From Edolisoma coerulescens (lineage: Eukaryota; Chordata; Aves; Passeriformes; Campephagidae): a stretch of DNA of 64,000 nucleotides. The DNA lies in assembly GCA_013397115.1 (NCBI GenBank), contig VWZW01002569.1, forward strand, positions 902,931 through 966,930. Direction: 5' to 3'. The notes beneath the pieces were generated by a model, which did no database searches, was not told where the DNA came from, and worked only from the letters and a program-made list of their open reading frames with translations. Of this stretch, positions 1 to 12,760 are shown in pieces; positions within the stretch are counted from its first letter, which is position 1; every line of letters starts with the position of its first letter. The position numbers and the translations under genes were made by a program.

Positions 1-3000
1 CACACCATACACTCCAGCCCAAAGATTTACTGACAGCCAAACAGAGACTTGTTTATTCCCTGTGCATGCAAACAAATAGAGCAAATAAATAAGGAGCCAC
101 AGTAATAAACCTGATAGTCTGCACCCACTTAGCAATATCCAGCTGTAAACCAAAGAGCAAATCAAAACAAGGTGGTATCTAGTAGTTTGGACGTTGCAGA
201 GTTTGCTGCCAGGCACAGGGGCTCCACAAAATCAAACCTTGAAAATACACAGTCTGTGGGTTAGTGTTCTCTATTTTGTAATGTTTACAAGCACTCGGTT
301 AATGGCTCAGGATGCTGGCAGTATCATGCTTATAGAATTGGTAATATTATCTACTTCCTATTTTATATTGTTTCCAGTGGAGATGCATGACTGCATTTGC
401 TCTCATGCTGTTAGGTTAAAATGCCATGCTGTTTTTCATGGCAACCCACTAAAAGCACTACCAGAGTAGAGTGAGTCAAATTTTGCTCAGTGTGCAGCAC
501 TGAGTGAAGAACGACTGAAAAACTAGATGAAGCTGCCAGACTTATGTTTAATGTACTTGGTGGAAAAGTAGTATAAAACTATTTCCCCCTGCAGGGAAGT
601 ATAAAACTAGCTCGCAAACCCTCATCTAATTTCTGATGGAGGCAGTCTTATCCTTTCTTAAAAGAACTGGTGGATTTTCTTTTTTGTGTCCTTGCTGTCT
701 GTTTTTCTAGTGGTGTAAAAAGATTTAATTATTCAACATGTTACATGTCTCTGTGGTGTCTCCAGGAAGACACAGAAATGTTGTTGTGTTTTTTCTTTTC
801 TTCCTGAACAGCTTGGTTTGGGGAAATGAAAACTGGCAATTAGAGGCTGAAGCAGAAGATGTGTTTGAGATGTTTCCTGCAGGGAGGATTTAGCATGGAG
901 CACTCATATGAAAAATGGCATGTCCAAAGGGTTTCTCTCTGATTACCCCTTCAAATTCCAGTTCAGCTCTCTGGTTGTAAACTTTGCACTCCTCTTATTT
1001 TCATGTTCTTTAACTGTCCAGCTTTACCCTTAAAATTTTGATTGGGTCAAAACCCAAGAGGAAACACTTTACCTGCCCTCTAGCCTTCTTATAACCACAT
1101 ACTGTAAATCACAATTTCACATGCTTCTTTTTTGCATTTTTTCAAATGGCTGGTATTCCACATTTCCCTGTGTTTTTAATAAACAGACATGTCACTGGGA
1201 ATGCGCCAGCCTATTTATGCAGCTGACTGGTGTCACAAATGTTAGTGATCCACTTGCTTATTTTCATGACTTCCACATGCTGTACCTAGAGTCCCACTGC
1301 TACCCTATTTAACTTGGCATGTTTCTGTTTGTGCTAAGCAGGTTGGATGTTATTGCATCCATTTAGGAACAGATGTTACTTAGTATACCCTGTACTCCTC
1401 CGCGCTGTCTTTTTTCACAACTCTCTGAGAACAGACCACAGGGATTGCACTCTCACTTCTGTGTCACCCTTCCCACAGCAACTCCTGGAAAGAGAGAGTA
1501 GGAAAGATGAGCTTTTAATGTTGTTATGAAACCATATGCACCCTGCTGCCACCATATCAGAGAGTGTGTTTTTTCCCAGAGTGTTTAATACACCTCTTTT
1601 GACACTACAGAAAATGAATTGTGAAGGATACTGCAGTTAGAAAGGTGTTGATTTTTGCCTGGGGAAAAGAAAATCAGAAAAGGTTATAAAATTCACCGTT
1701 CAATATTAATTTAATCACAATACATATTTCAGCAATGTACAGTGTGTTGCTTTTAATGCACAGCTACAGTTCCATGCCTGTCTTTTTCTCTAGTCTAGCC
1801 TGCAGCTCTCTCTGGCTGTGAAAGTTAAGATTTATAGCGATAATATTTGCTATCTGACAATGAGTTTCAAAGCTAACAGCTTTGTGGTGTTTTCTCTATG
1901 TTCTTGCATATGTTTTTGCACTTGCAACGACCATTAAAGTTTGATAGGAGAATTGTGCACATCATGAACACGAAAATGAGAATATAATTACCCCTCTGTT
2001 TTCAGATCACTAAAATCAATCTTCTTGTTTTATTATGAAGTATCAGGCTGGCTGCAGTTGAAACTATTTTCACAAAAAATCCTCAGAAAACCTAGCAGAT
2101 ATAATAACTACCTATGCTACAAATCAGAATGTTTCTTCCTATGTCTGAAACTTGAAAGCCATTTATCCTCTTCTCATAATACATCACCCAAAACAAAAAT
2201 TCACAAAGTACCTAAATGTGATCTTATTTGTCTGAAGCAATTTCAAAGGAAATGCTAAAATAGTACCAGGAAAATTGCTAGGCAGCTTTAGACCACCTGC
2301 TAGACTGTCATGCTTTTTTATAAGGGACCAGGGTTTGTCTTTTCTTTAAATAGCTTTTTAAATTATGCAAATAACTGATAGGGAATACTGTCTTCAGGAG
2401 AAAAAGGTGTGTTGGTAGCAGATGTATTTAACTTTGGAATGATAAAGCCTATCTAAAACCATAGCTCAGGTAGGTGGGACCTTGAGCACAGCTACCCAGC
2501 CCTCGCTGGTTAGGTGGTACTGGTGTGTGATCACAGAACGGAGATGCACAGGAAAAGGTCACGGGGATCCCTGTCCAAGAGCACTGCTAAATGAGACATG
2601 GGCTGGGTTGATCTGTCCTGCTCTAGTGGTTTAGGTATGTGCAGGAAAGAAATAAGGAAACAGATGAGCTATTAGAAGCTTGGTATCTCTAGAACTGGTT
2701 TGCGGCAGGAGACTGGAAGGTGATGGTAACACTGGTAATGAATTGTGATTGGTGATGGGTATGGGGAAAATTGCAGACCTCGGCTTGTGGCTACATAACT
2801 AGCAAAGCCTTTTGCAGCTTTTTCTGCCAGTCTGTTTCTAAACATCAATAAAGAGTGAAAACAGCAAACTCTCAGGAATCACTTGGTACCTGGGTGTCTG
2901 GCACCTTGTATCAGTCTGGGCTTAAGTGCAGCTACAGTCAGAGGCTGGGGCTGCCAGGCAGGATTTGGTTGATGTGAATCCTCTTTCCTCAGGTCCACTA

Positions 3001-4618
3001 TGGTGTCCGAGCTGCACCAAAGCCAAAGAGAAAGCGGGGACTTGTGTTAGCATGACTGTGTAGTGTGCTTGTGCCAAGGAACAGACATCTCAGAACTGGG
3101 ATCTGAACACAGAAGTCATTATCCCATATTCTGTGTAAATAAATTATATGTTGTGCCACTGAGTGGTAAGCTTCTGTTCTTGTGGTTTCAGCACCCTAAT
3201 CTCCCCCAGGACAAGCATTGCGATAAACATCTATTTCATTCCCAGGCAGCAGCTCTTTATCTTGGCTGTTGATTTCAAACTGTCTCACATCAAATTTCCT
3301 GAAACCTAGGGGTTCTCATGCACTGAATAATATTTATTTCTGTTGTATTTCAAAACAAAATCCATCATTAAAATCTCACCATTATGGCACAATTTTATTT
3401 CTAAATGAGATAAATGATTCCTTCCCTCCCACCTTCTTCAAAACCATCTGCAAATTCTTTACTTTTGGCTAGCTGAAAGCACAGAGAAAAGTGCATAAGA
3501 TGTTTCATTTGTTTCTCCACAAGTGTTCAACTTCGACTTCAAAGAGAATTCTTAATCACCATTGCTCTTCATGCAAAATATGGTTTCAGAGAAAATTTTG
3601 AACTTGAAAAAGCTTTTTAAAGAAGTTGTTATAAATACATTCCATAAACAGTAGATATTCATATGGTCTTCATAAACACATACAATTTAAAACAAAATTT
3701 AAAAATCTCATGAAAGATGTGAAAAAAAAAGATTAATTCAAGAATCTTCAGTACAGACACTCTGCAATGATAACTTACTAGCTGTAAACAACAATTGTAT
3801 CTATTACTATATTGTATAGAAAACTTTATCTGGATCAGTGTCCTGAATACATACAATGGAAAAAAAAGACAATTTTTTTCATGGATCATGATCTCATCTG
3901 GCCCGTCCAAGCATACTTTTACTGACTTTAAATGACCCTCTTCAAATGAACCACTGAAAGATCTTGTCTACTAAATGAAGAATCATGATAAAGAATTTAT
4001 ATTTAACCCTTTGGGAATATCCTATTCAGACTTATCTGAAACGTTCAATTTTGATAACATTCATCATCAATGTCCCCCTTTTATAGTAAATTACCAATTG
4101 ACTTTTACTTTGTCAATGGAGATGTTTATCACCTAGTTTCAAATATTTAGCCGTGTTGGTCCAAATTTTTAATGCAATTGACCATCTGCTGGTTTTTTTT
4201 ATTCATTTCGCACTCTTATTTCATTATCAGATCTTCTCTTGGATATTTCAGTATAAGGGAATTTTGAAGCATAAGGGAAGTACGTTTAATTATTTCTTCA
4301 ACTGTAAGCTTCATGAAGCTACATGACAGGTGTCAGTAACCCCTGGACAGGATGAATGCCCTCCCATCTCAGTTTGACTGACGCTCTGAGGTCTGGCCTT
4401 CCTTGCCTGTGGCCCCTGGAACAAATGCTGTTGGTGCAGATGGAACCTGCACGCACCTGACTCGCCAGCAGGACACCACCTTCCCTTCAATCCCACCATG
4501 GGTATGCCAGCTTGAATTCAGCTCCTCACTGTGGTGACCGGCATGCAGCTGATGTCAAAATCAAAGTGAGGTAGGCTGTTATCAGGTAGGTACAACCTCT
4601 TTCTACATGTTTCTACAA
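1..4618. other. Unique AT-rich DNA, no gene seen
   Basis: No recognisable gene or repeat. Open frames here are short (up to about 90 residues), lack known domains and show no paired splice sites with a conserved peptide. The part at roughly 4320-4510 is richer in GC than its surroundings but matches no element I know. An intronic or intergenic identity cannot be decided from the sequence. Confidence 0.6.
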
Positions 4619-4905
4619 TGTTACAGCAAGGCCTTTTGTGATAGGATAAAGGTTAATGGTTAAACTAAAAGAAGGTTGACCTATACTAGATTTAAGGACA
4701 AACTTTTTTATAATGAGGGTGGTAAAACACTGAAATACGTTGTCCAGAGAGGTTATAGATGCCCCATCCCTGAAAATATTCAAGGTCAAGTTGGACAGGG
4801 CTCTGAGCAAACTGATCTAAATGAAGATGTCCCTGCTTGTTGCAGAGGGGTTGGACTAGATGACCTCTGAAGGTCCCTTCCAACACGAAGTGTTCTATGA
4901 TCGAT
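4619..4905 (+). mobile_element. CR1 LINE, 5'-truncated 3' end
   Basis: This is the 3' untranslated end of a CR1 non-LTR retrotransposon. The order of landmarks is that of avian CR1: the stretch resembling 'gtaatggtttaaact', the 'gagggtggt' block near 4717, the 'gatgccccatccctg' block near 4758, the 'ttggactagatgacc' block near 4851, and the terminal 'ccttccaacacgaag...ttctatgat' block ending near 4905. The copy is heavily 5'-truncated and diverged, so it is an old insertion. The open frames overlapping it on both strands are artefacts. Confidence 0.88.
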
Positions 4906-6942
4906 GATCTCACTGGTCCTTTCTGCCTCCCCACCACTGCCTCCAGCTCCTGTGTCCCGGCTCCCCTGTCCTCACAGGGCAGCACCGCAGCTGCTCCCTG
5001 GCAGTAACTCCTGGCAGTGGATACAAAATGGAAATCTCTCACAGTGTGCTACCTGTGTGACTTAATATTGATTTTACCAGGGAGAACACTGTCAAGAAGT
5101 AGACCGATGATTGATACACTTAACTGCTGCAAGATCATTTAAAAACACTTTCCAGCAAGGATCGTTTACAGAATTCATTTTTGGACTCAGGGCTGCAATT
5201 ATTCTAAGGACCAGCATACAGAGATGACAAAAATTTGTGATCTGTGCTGCAAACTTTAGACAGCCATACCTGTTCTTTGAGAGAAATTGCAAAACTTCAA
5301 AAAAATATTGATTAAAGAAAGGTTGCTTAATTTTGACTAGAATTGTGTTTGGCATGATGACTTTTTGAACCAGGCTATTTTGCTTTAATTTTTTTTTTTT
5401 TGTAACTAAAATTTTACAATTTCTCATAGTATAAACATGGATTTGTGATAGGGAAGTTTAGAAGGAGGATATATAGCATTCTTTTTAAACTTCTGTTTGA
5501 AATTCAAAGTCTCTATAGATTTTTAATTCATACTCTATTTTGCAAACAATGTCATAATTATGAAGGATTTTTAATACCAAATGAATTAATAATGTGTTTC
5601 TGTTTTACGTTATTTTAAGAATTTCTCCTCATAAGTAAAAAGTTTATGATGTATATGCAATATATGGCGTTTTTATATAGCATACATGTTGCCACAAGCA
5701 CGTAAAGGAGCCTTTGTTTAATGGGTGGCTACTGTGCATAGCCATCACGTAAGTCAGAACAGTGAAAAATGTTAGGTTTATTTCTTGTTTCATAACTAAA
5801 AAATAGAGTGAAAAGAGAGACCTGCAAGCAAATCTAGCAAGCTTAAAATTGAGGTTAAACATCTCTGCTTTTGTAATCACAAGTCTAACAACTTGAACCT
5901 TTGGGGATGAGGAGTGGGCTTTTGCTGTTGGTTTTTTTGGGGTTTCTTTAATGAGTAAAATTGACCACCATAAAAATACTGCCAGTAGAATGCCACCGGT
6001 ATTGGTAATGTTAACTTTTTATTTCTATTATAAAGCATGTGGTATTTAACTTGTAAATATTAGTTCTGAAGAAAAAGAGATGCTTAAGTTCTCTGGGCCC
6101 TCTGCCAGTATTTCCCCCACTGCAAGCTGAATCATTCCAGAAAATTACACCATTGTGAAAATAACCTGCAAGCTTGAACATTGCTTTGTACGGAGCACCT
6201 GCTGACAGAACTGTGCCCTGAAGGCTGGGGTACCTCATTAGAATCATCACCAGAAATGTACATGTAGGAGTCTTATTATAAGAGCAAATATTTAAAGACA
6301 CAAAAGCACACAAAACCAGTTTGCAGACTGCAGCTGAATAAATATTAGGGAAAAGAAGGAGAAATAATAAAATATATTGCACATAAAAAAAATCTATATT
6401 AGAAGAACATTACTAAGGCAAAAGCGTCAGAAACAAAATAAGTTAGAAAATACCAGCATAACTTACTACTTGTACAAATCCACTAATTCATTCTTTTGCA
6501 CATATTCCCTAGGATAAGGAATTGCAACTTTTTAAACGAGTTATTTCTGAAAAAAAAAATTCTGAGTGAATAAAAATATTCATCCACTGAAATAAAACTC
6601 AGTGAAAGGTTTCGAAAGAAACAAGTGGAAAAAAGCAAGTATTGAACTTGTTCATTTGGATTTTTTCTCACTGAAACATTTTGGGAACTCAATTCAAAAG
6701 GATCCATTCCCAGAATTAGGAAAGAGAGACGATATGCGGGAGCTTCATGTTCCTCTTTGTACGTGGTGTTCAAGATATACATCCATAAGATAGGAGAAAA
6801 ATTTACATAAGGCAGTGTAAAGACACTTTCATTCCAAAATTATTTATTTTTAAAGAAGATTAGGCCATTAGCAGGTAACTTTAGATGGGTCTAATCTTCT
6901 AAAGAGACTAGTCTTGCCTAGATTCCAAGAAAAGCAAGATGA
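4906..6942. other. Unique AT-rich DNA, no gene seen
   Basis: AT-rich sequence with several short A and T homopolymers. The minus-strand open frames of about 100-120 residues (5092-5427, 6011-6382, 6483-6782) are rich in Phe, Leu, Lys and Asn, as expected from translating AT-rich noncoding DNA, and contain no domain I recognise. Confidence 0.6.
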
Positions 6943-7121
6943 TGTGACAGCACAGACTCTTTCCCGTGAGAATTTTTCTCTTCTTCTCCCTGTGTTCTAT
7001 AAACAAAGATAAGGTTTGGATGTTATTGAAACTGTCTCTGGAATGACGGACAGTTCAACCTGGCCTATTGGCCTAGGGGGAGGTTTTGAATTGACCCAAT
7101 CCGGAGGAACTTTCAAAAGTC

Positions 7122-7129
7122 TATATAAG
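7122..7129 (+). promoter_or_regulatory. TATA box of solo LTR
   Basis: TATATAAG in the U3 part of the solo LTR at 6943-7213, 22 bp upstream of the polyadenylation signal. The compact U3-R spacing is what a short retroviral LTR shows. Whether it still drives transcription is unknown. Confidence 0.6.
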
Positions 7130-7143
7130 TTTTAGAATTAAAT

Positions 7144-7149
7144 AATAAA
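7144..7149 (+). promoter_or_regulatory. Polyadenylation signal of solo LTR
   Basis: AATAAA inside the LTR at 6943-7213, about 65 bp before the LTR end. This fits the R region and fixes the LTR orientation as plus. Confidence 0.6.
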
Positions 7150-7213
7150 ATCAGAATTTCGCCTCACCTGATTCAGCCTGTTCTTGCACGCGGCTAGCGG
7201 CTCCACAGCGACA

Positions 7214-7726
7214 AGATGACAGTACGACAATTATAAAGGGAGAGGCGATATAGGTGTGATCAAACACCCTTATTGAAGAGTGACACTAAGAAAATAAAGG
7301 TTAGGTTCTTTGTAAAGATGTACCCATGGATGACACCACAAAACAGTCTAAAAGTCTAAAGAAATCAGGGCTCCCCACTGGGAAGGAGTCCTCAGTTTCT
7401 TGATGACCAGGACAAAAGGGGATAAAAGGGATCTTGGTAACTGCAGTTGCAATAAATGTGGAGTTGATATATCCAAATTAGTGCATATGCTTATTATTTA
7501 ACATTCAAGCACACCCCATTGTAGTGCACATTTTGTGCTTACTCCTTTCCAGTGGCTGGCTGGAGAGCTTCAGAAGTAGGAAAACCAGCGCGTTCTGGGC
7601 AGTCAGGGTAACTAACACAGGAGAAGAGAAGCAGTTTTCTCAGACAGTCAAACCAGCCTCACTTATTTCAGATTAAAAAGTATAAACAACTGTGAGAAAT
7701 TTTCAAGAGCTAGTTTATCTGAGGGA
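7214..7726. other. Unassigned sequence downstream of the LTR
   Basis: After the 6-bp TSD the sequence has no recognised gene. At 7417-7456 it has a TATA-like 'ggataaaaggg' followed by 'caataaatg', reminiscent of a second LTR core, but no TG/CA ends with a matching target-site duplication were found, so no LTR is called. Confidence 0.45.
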
Positions 7727-7763
7727 ATATATATATTAATTTCTTATATATATATATATATAT
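7727..7763. repeat. (TA)n microsatellite
   Basis: Two short runs of alternating T and A separated by 'ttaatttct'. Simple low-complexity DNA. Confidence 0.85.
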
Positions 7764-10700
7764 GGCTTGGATTATACAGTTCCAGTATCTAAGCACAACC
7801 TAAAGTGCATCTTATAAGAATGGATGACTTACTAAAGTTTCATGTACTGAGATTAATTTTAGCTAATCATGAAGAAAAACTGTCCAGACCTCTTTGCTTC
7901 CAAAATTGAACTTGCAGATTTTCACAATGCATACTAATCATTACATTACCTTTAACAGAGACATCTCCTGTCTCCTGTCATTTATCAATAGCTCACTTGT
8001 AATGCAAATTTCTAACTAACAATACCCCAGATTCCTCTGATAGGTCTATCTGTGACTTATTCAAACCACATGATCTTTCTAAGAGAAAAGCTGATGAACA
8101 CTAACCTCAATCAGCTAACTAGCCAGATTTTACAACATGCTAAGATTTTATTTCTATGTCAACCATAGATTTCTTAAAAGAAAGTCCTACAGGAAAAAAA
8201 CCCACACAGAGTATGATGATTCTTGGATTCTGAAACCGGGCCAGTATCTTGCAATCTGAACAGTAGCCTTGCCACCTGGAAATGTCTTTCTTTATCAATT
8301 ATGTCCTATTCCAACCAGAGATACAAGAGATATGATTTTTACTTCTTTATAACAGAGTGATGTTGAATGGTATTGTATTACTTTCCCATGTCTCTTTTTT
8401 CTTGTCCTTCCCTGCCTTTTGTTTTATGTATCAGCTCTGCTTGTTCACTTACATTGTCAGATCTTCAGAACAGAAGTGATTTCACTGAATGGTAAGACTA
8501 TTATCTAACACAGAGAGACTTGGCTTTTAAATATCATCACAATGTTAATTTTTTACTAACACAGAAAAAAACCCTGTTATTTTACTCTTCAGCTGCTGTG
8601 GCAGAAGGAAAACTTTCCTATTTATTTCAATCTTCTTTAAGCTCATGGAAAAGTTTAAATAGAAATTGGGTAATATGGTGTGCATCTGAACTGTTTGGCG
8701 TATTATTCTCTGATCCGAAGTATCTGACACTTCATGTCTGGATGCTGTGTGGCTTACTAGCAGCTGTGGCCAGATGCAACCACACATGAAAGATTTCTCA
8801 AATAGCATCACTTAGATTTCCTATTTAGTGACATGGCTAGCTGGTGGCAATTCCTCTCCTAGGATTCAATTTACATTCCTCCAAGACCTATGGCTGTATT
8901 TGTTGTTGCTTACTAAAAGTAATTTGTAGAGAGTTTGGCAATTTGCTCTTTCCAGAAGCTGAATGCCAAATGTCATTGTTGATCACAAGATATATTAAAT
9001 GTACTAATTGTAAAAGCCTGCTTGTAAAAGTAGATATGCACATTTTTGTGACAAATTTTAGCTAATGATTCTTCCACATATATTGTGACTGTAATGTTTC
9101 AACCTATGCATCTTGCAATCTGCTGTACACAGTACACTCAGCTACTTAGTACAGCCAAAAGGATCCCATGCCTTTCCATGTGCACTGTGCTCCCCTTCAA
9201 AGCTGCATCCTGTTAGCACAGGCAGATTTAGTGCTGCCTGAGGAACTGCTGCATTGCCCTCACGGGAAAGATGCCTGCCCACTCTACTGCATGAATATAA
9301 AAGGTCAAGTTACACACGCTTTAGAAAATACAATTTTATGTTCCTTGTGCTTAGACAGAGAATCCTTCCTGTTGCCCTGAGACAAGGGTTTATTTCTGGC
9401 CTGGGATAAAATTTCAGGAAGTTCCCGACATTTTCTATCAGCCAGGTTTAGGAGCTGCCCTGCTCAGTACTGCATTTCTGATCTCCTCTTTTAATATTTC
9501 TTCCTCCCATGCATCTAACTTTAGATTTTGGACGCCATTTTGGGAGCAAGGCACTTCTGAGTCAAGAACTGCTTTCAAATAGGGAGCTGCAGTTCTCCTT
9601 ACTGGATTAAACGGGTTGGTTTTGTCTGAAAATATTGTTAACCCAAGCTTCTGCAAGCCTCTGTCAAGTCTCTAACCATCCTGGAAAATATTGCTGCAGC
9701 GTGTTGCTGAACACACCTCTTCCAAAGCCTTTATCAACTAAATATGTCAACTATTCTCTGAGACGATCAGATATTTGAGTTGTATGAATGCCATTATAAT
9801 TAATCCAGATTTCCAAGAAACTATGAATTTCTAGGATTGTTTCTACTTTAAATATGTCTTCTCTTATTAACTGCTGAAACCATGCCAAAAGTAGGAGATA
9901 AAGATGACTAGAGATGCAATTTTAGATTACACTATCTGATTTAGAGTGTTCTAAAATACAGTGCAATACTTTTAATACTACTGTTTTTATCAGTAAATGG
10001 ACTTTCATTTCAATGTAACTGAAAAGCAGTTCCATTTAACAACTGAAAGGGTTTAGTCCAAGATCTACTTTTCTGCGTTATTTTAAATTGCCAGATTTTT
10101 TTTCTTAAGAGAGTATCTAAAAAAGTAAAACAGCAATTGTTAAAGAAAAATAGCAATTTTACTGAAATATATCCTATTAAATAATTCTATTGTATGTGAA
10201 TACAGAACTATATTTAACAGCAGAAACAATTTACAAGTGGCCATTCAGGCATTTTAAAAAACACATTAGCGTAGTTTCCCCAAATGACACTGTACATATC
10301 AAAAGGAATGATCTGAAGGCATTCAAAAATTCTATTAGCAATACTTTCAATAGTTGGAACATAAGAGCGTACATGTGGCCTATATATCTTCAAAGAAAAG
10401 CTATGTGTTATCTCGTGTTCAGGGCTGTTAGTTCAATAACCAACTAAACTAAAGAAAAGTACATTAAAATGAGTTAATGATACCTAAAACTTTTCTTGTT
10501 TCCCATTGCCTCTCGGTTCAATAGCTTCTATCTCAACAAATGTTTTCTGCATATTGCTCTAAAATTAGTCTAATATTAGGGGTGTCTAGGCAGCATCCAT
10601 TTTCACGGCTGAATTCTCTCTTCCATCTATTTCAAATATGTAACTTTTCATTTATGGTCCAATATCATCTAAATTTATTTCTCTGCTGATCCAAACTTCA

Positions 10701-12554
10701 GCACAAGAGGAGTAGAAGATCAAGGCAGTTGCTGAGAATTCTACATCTCTAATAAATGCAATTTGGGGAGTTAATTCAAGCTAGTGAGTTTCCTGGACCT
10801 GGCACCCCACCACATGTGATTTCAATCTGCTGGAAGAAGCAGTCTTTGCTTGGGAACATTATTTTCCCATTAGAGGCTAGACCACATTTGGTGAGCACCT
10901 GAAGCAAATCTTCTGTCATTATCCCTGGAAGGAGTCTCATTTTTTTGTACCTAAACTTTTTGTGAGCCAAACCACTGTTAGGGGCAACCAAGGGATTTGT
11001 CAGTATTGCATTTCAGCCCAAAGCCAAAATACTAATGTCGATTGAGCCTTAGTATTCTGATTTTTGTTACTTTGATTTAGGGGTTCTGCTGTGCTTTCTT
11101 CTACCTGAGTTTGCTGGGTACTGCTCTGTGATCCAGGCATTCCTCTTTTATCAATGTCTCTGAGGCAATGAATCTTTTATTGTTTTTAGCAAAATGAAAG
11201 AAGTTCAAAAAAAGGTCAACCCAGAACAGCTGGTGATTAAAGAAACTTCGGTTAAGTGTGCAATACACCTCCTTAAGCAAAAGAAGCCTTTGAACCCAGT
11301 CCTCCCACCTCCAAAAATGGGTAAACTCATCCCACTCAAATATCATCTTCACTGATAGCTTTTTTTGAAAAAAGCACATGTCCTAGCCCTCCTTGTCTTA
11401 CAGAGGAATTCTAGTGACCAGGCTAAGCACTGAAGAATAATGTAAATCTCTCAATTCAGTCCCACATGGGTGCTGAAGTCATCAGAGGAGCAAAATGCAA
11501 GTTGCCTCCTCTGCAGTCCCCACCAGCCTCCCTGGGCACAGAGCTGCACAGTGCTCTGGAGTGGTGCATCCCTGTTGGCAGTGCCTGCCTCTCTCCATGC
11601 ACTGCAGGACTAGCCACCTAACACGTTGCCAAGCTGGTTCTTTGTTAAAGACAAATAAATGGATCCAGGACTTCTTAAGTCATAAAACATCACAGTTTAT
11701 AGCCTGGGGAGCTTACATTTTAAGTGAAACCTATTTCATGAAGACAGGAAGCACTTGAAATCTACAGGAGGTGAATACTAGAAGTTTATTTAATATTGTT
11801 GACTTCCTTACGCTTCAGGAGTGCAAAGACAGCAAATCACTGGAGTAACATCTCTACAGGTCACACCAGCTGATCAAAAAGACTGAATAAAAGCACAGAA
11901 AGGTTGGTTCAAGAAATATTTCAGACTTCACAGTCCTGCTAGCAAGTAATACCAGGAAGCCAACTCCTAAAGTCTTCATTCACTTCTTTTTCAGCTAAGA
12001 AAACCAAATGGAGGTGAAAAGGATATATTCTAGAGGGAAGGACAGGAAAAAAACCAAAACAAAACAAAAAAAAAACAGGGGTGAGAAGAGCAAATATTAG
12101 AAAAATGAATAGCAGAAAAAAAGAACACCATGCTTCAGTTCATTCGAAGCCACAATTTCTAAGATATGTTATAACTACCAATATAGCAGTTATTTGAGTT
12201 TATAAATACATTAGAGAGGCAGACAGGGCAATAAACAGTCATTATATGTTCTGTGATAATATACAGAACCCAAATGTCATTAGTGTTGCCATACTTTGGG
12301 AGATACAAAGACAAAAGAAAATTTACACGTGTATAGAGGCTTACAAAGATATTTGGAGCAGAAACAAAAGTGTTTGCTCTTAAATGATTCTTGAACTCCA
12401 CAATAGTTGTGTTTTAACAATAGTTGTCATAGATTAGCTTTAGTTGTCACCTTCTGCATAAATCAAGGGAAAACCAGGTCAAGATGTACTAACAAGCATG
12501 TAATTGTCATCGTTATCTATAAGATAAAGCCACCTCCGTTTGTGATTTAGCTTT
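7764..12554. other. Unique AT-rich DNA, no gene seen
   Basis: No recognised gene or interspersed repeat in about 4.8 kb. The minus-strand frame at 9438-9656 has an acidic, helix-like peptide ending in 'RAAPKPG', but it opens right after a stop codon and has no splice-site context, so I do not call it an exon. A slightly GC-richer part at 11495-11640 is unassigned. An A-rich tract lies at about 12050-12080. Confidence 0.55.
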
Positions 12555-12760
12555 ACAAAAACTGCCAGGTTGGATCAGATCATTAGCCTGTTTTACTCAG
12601 TATCCTGTCTCACTCTGGTTGGCATCAGATGATTTAAAAAGGACCAAGAAGTTCCAGCATAGACAAATACAGGATAAATTGCTGAAAGGACACGTTTCTT
12701 CAGACCTCCTGTGGCTTAATGACTTGTTTCTGTCTTGGAGCATAAGCTTTAACTACCACA
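12555..12760. mobile_element. Ancient amniote interspersed repeat (L3/CR1-like)
   Basis: The stretch 'ttggatcagatcatt...' followed by 'ctcagtatcctgtctc' and, further on, 'gtttcttcagacctcc' resembles the old amniote repeat in which 'ggatcagaccattggtcc' precedes 'cagtatcctgtct' and later 'agtttcttcctgacc'. I know this element from reptile, bird and mammal genomes as an L3/CR1-related sequence. The copy is very diverged, which fits an insertion older than modern birds. Family and orientation are uncertain. Confidence 0.5.

Larger units (their letters stand above)
6943..7213 (+). mobile_element. Solo LTR, class II (ERVK/alpha-beta-like) retrovirus
   Basis: A 271-bp solo long terminal repeat of an endogenous retrovirus. 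It starts with TGT, ends with ACA, and is flanked by a perfect 6-bp direct repeat AGATGA (6937-6942 and 7214-7219). Inside, in the right order for U3-R-U5, lie a TATA box (7122-7129) and an AATAAA signal (7144-7149), followed by a more CpG-containing U5. The 6-bp target-site duplication and short LTR are known traits of alpha/beta-type (class II) avian ERVs. No internal gag, pol or env is present, so the provirus was lost by LTR-LTR recombination. The exact family is not assigned. Confidence 0.82.

Noticed and set aside
2990..3050. Possible splice acceptor and short basic peptide ('cctcag' then 'caaagccaaagagaaagcg')
   Set aside because: The frame ends within about 20 codons and there is no donor or recognised peptide.
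4692..5042. 116-residue minus-strand open frame
   Set aside because: Antisense of the CR1 tail at 4619-4905 plus flank.
7415..7460. TATA-like and AATAAA elements as a second LTR
   Set aside because: No TG/CA ends with a target-site duplication could be paired around it.
9438..9656. Minus-strand frame with an acidic, helix-like peptide as a candidate exon
   Set aside because: The apparent start is TTG, a stop lies shortly upstream, and I recognise no family.
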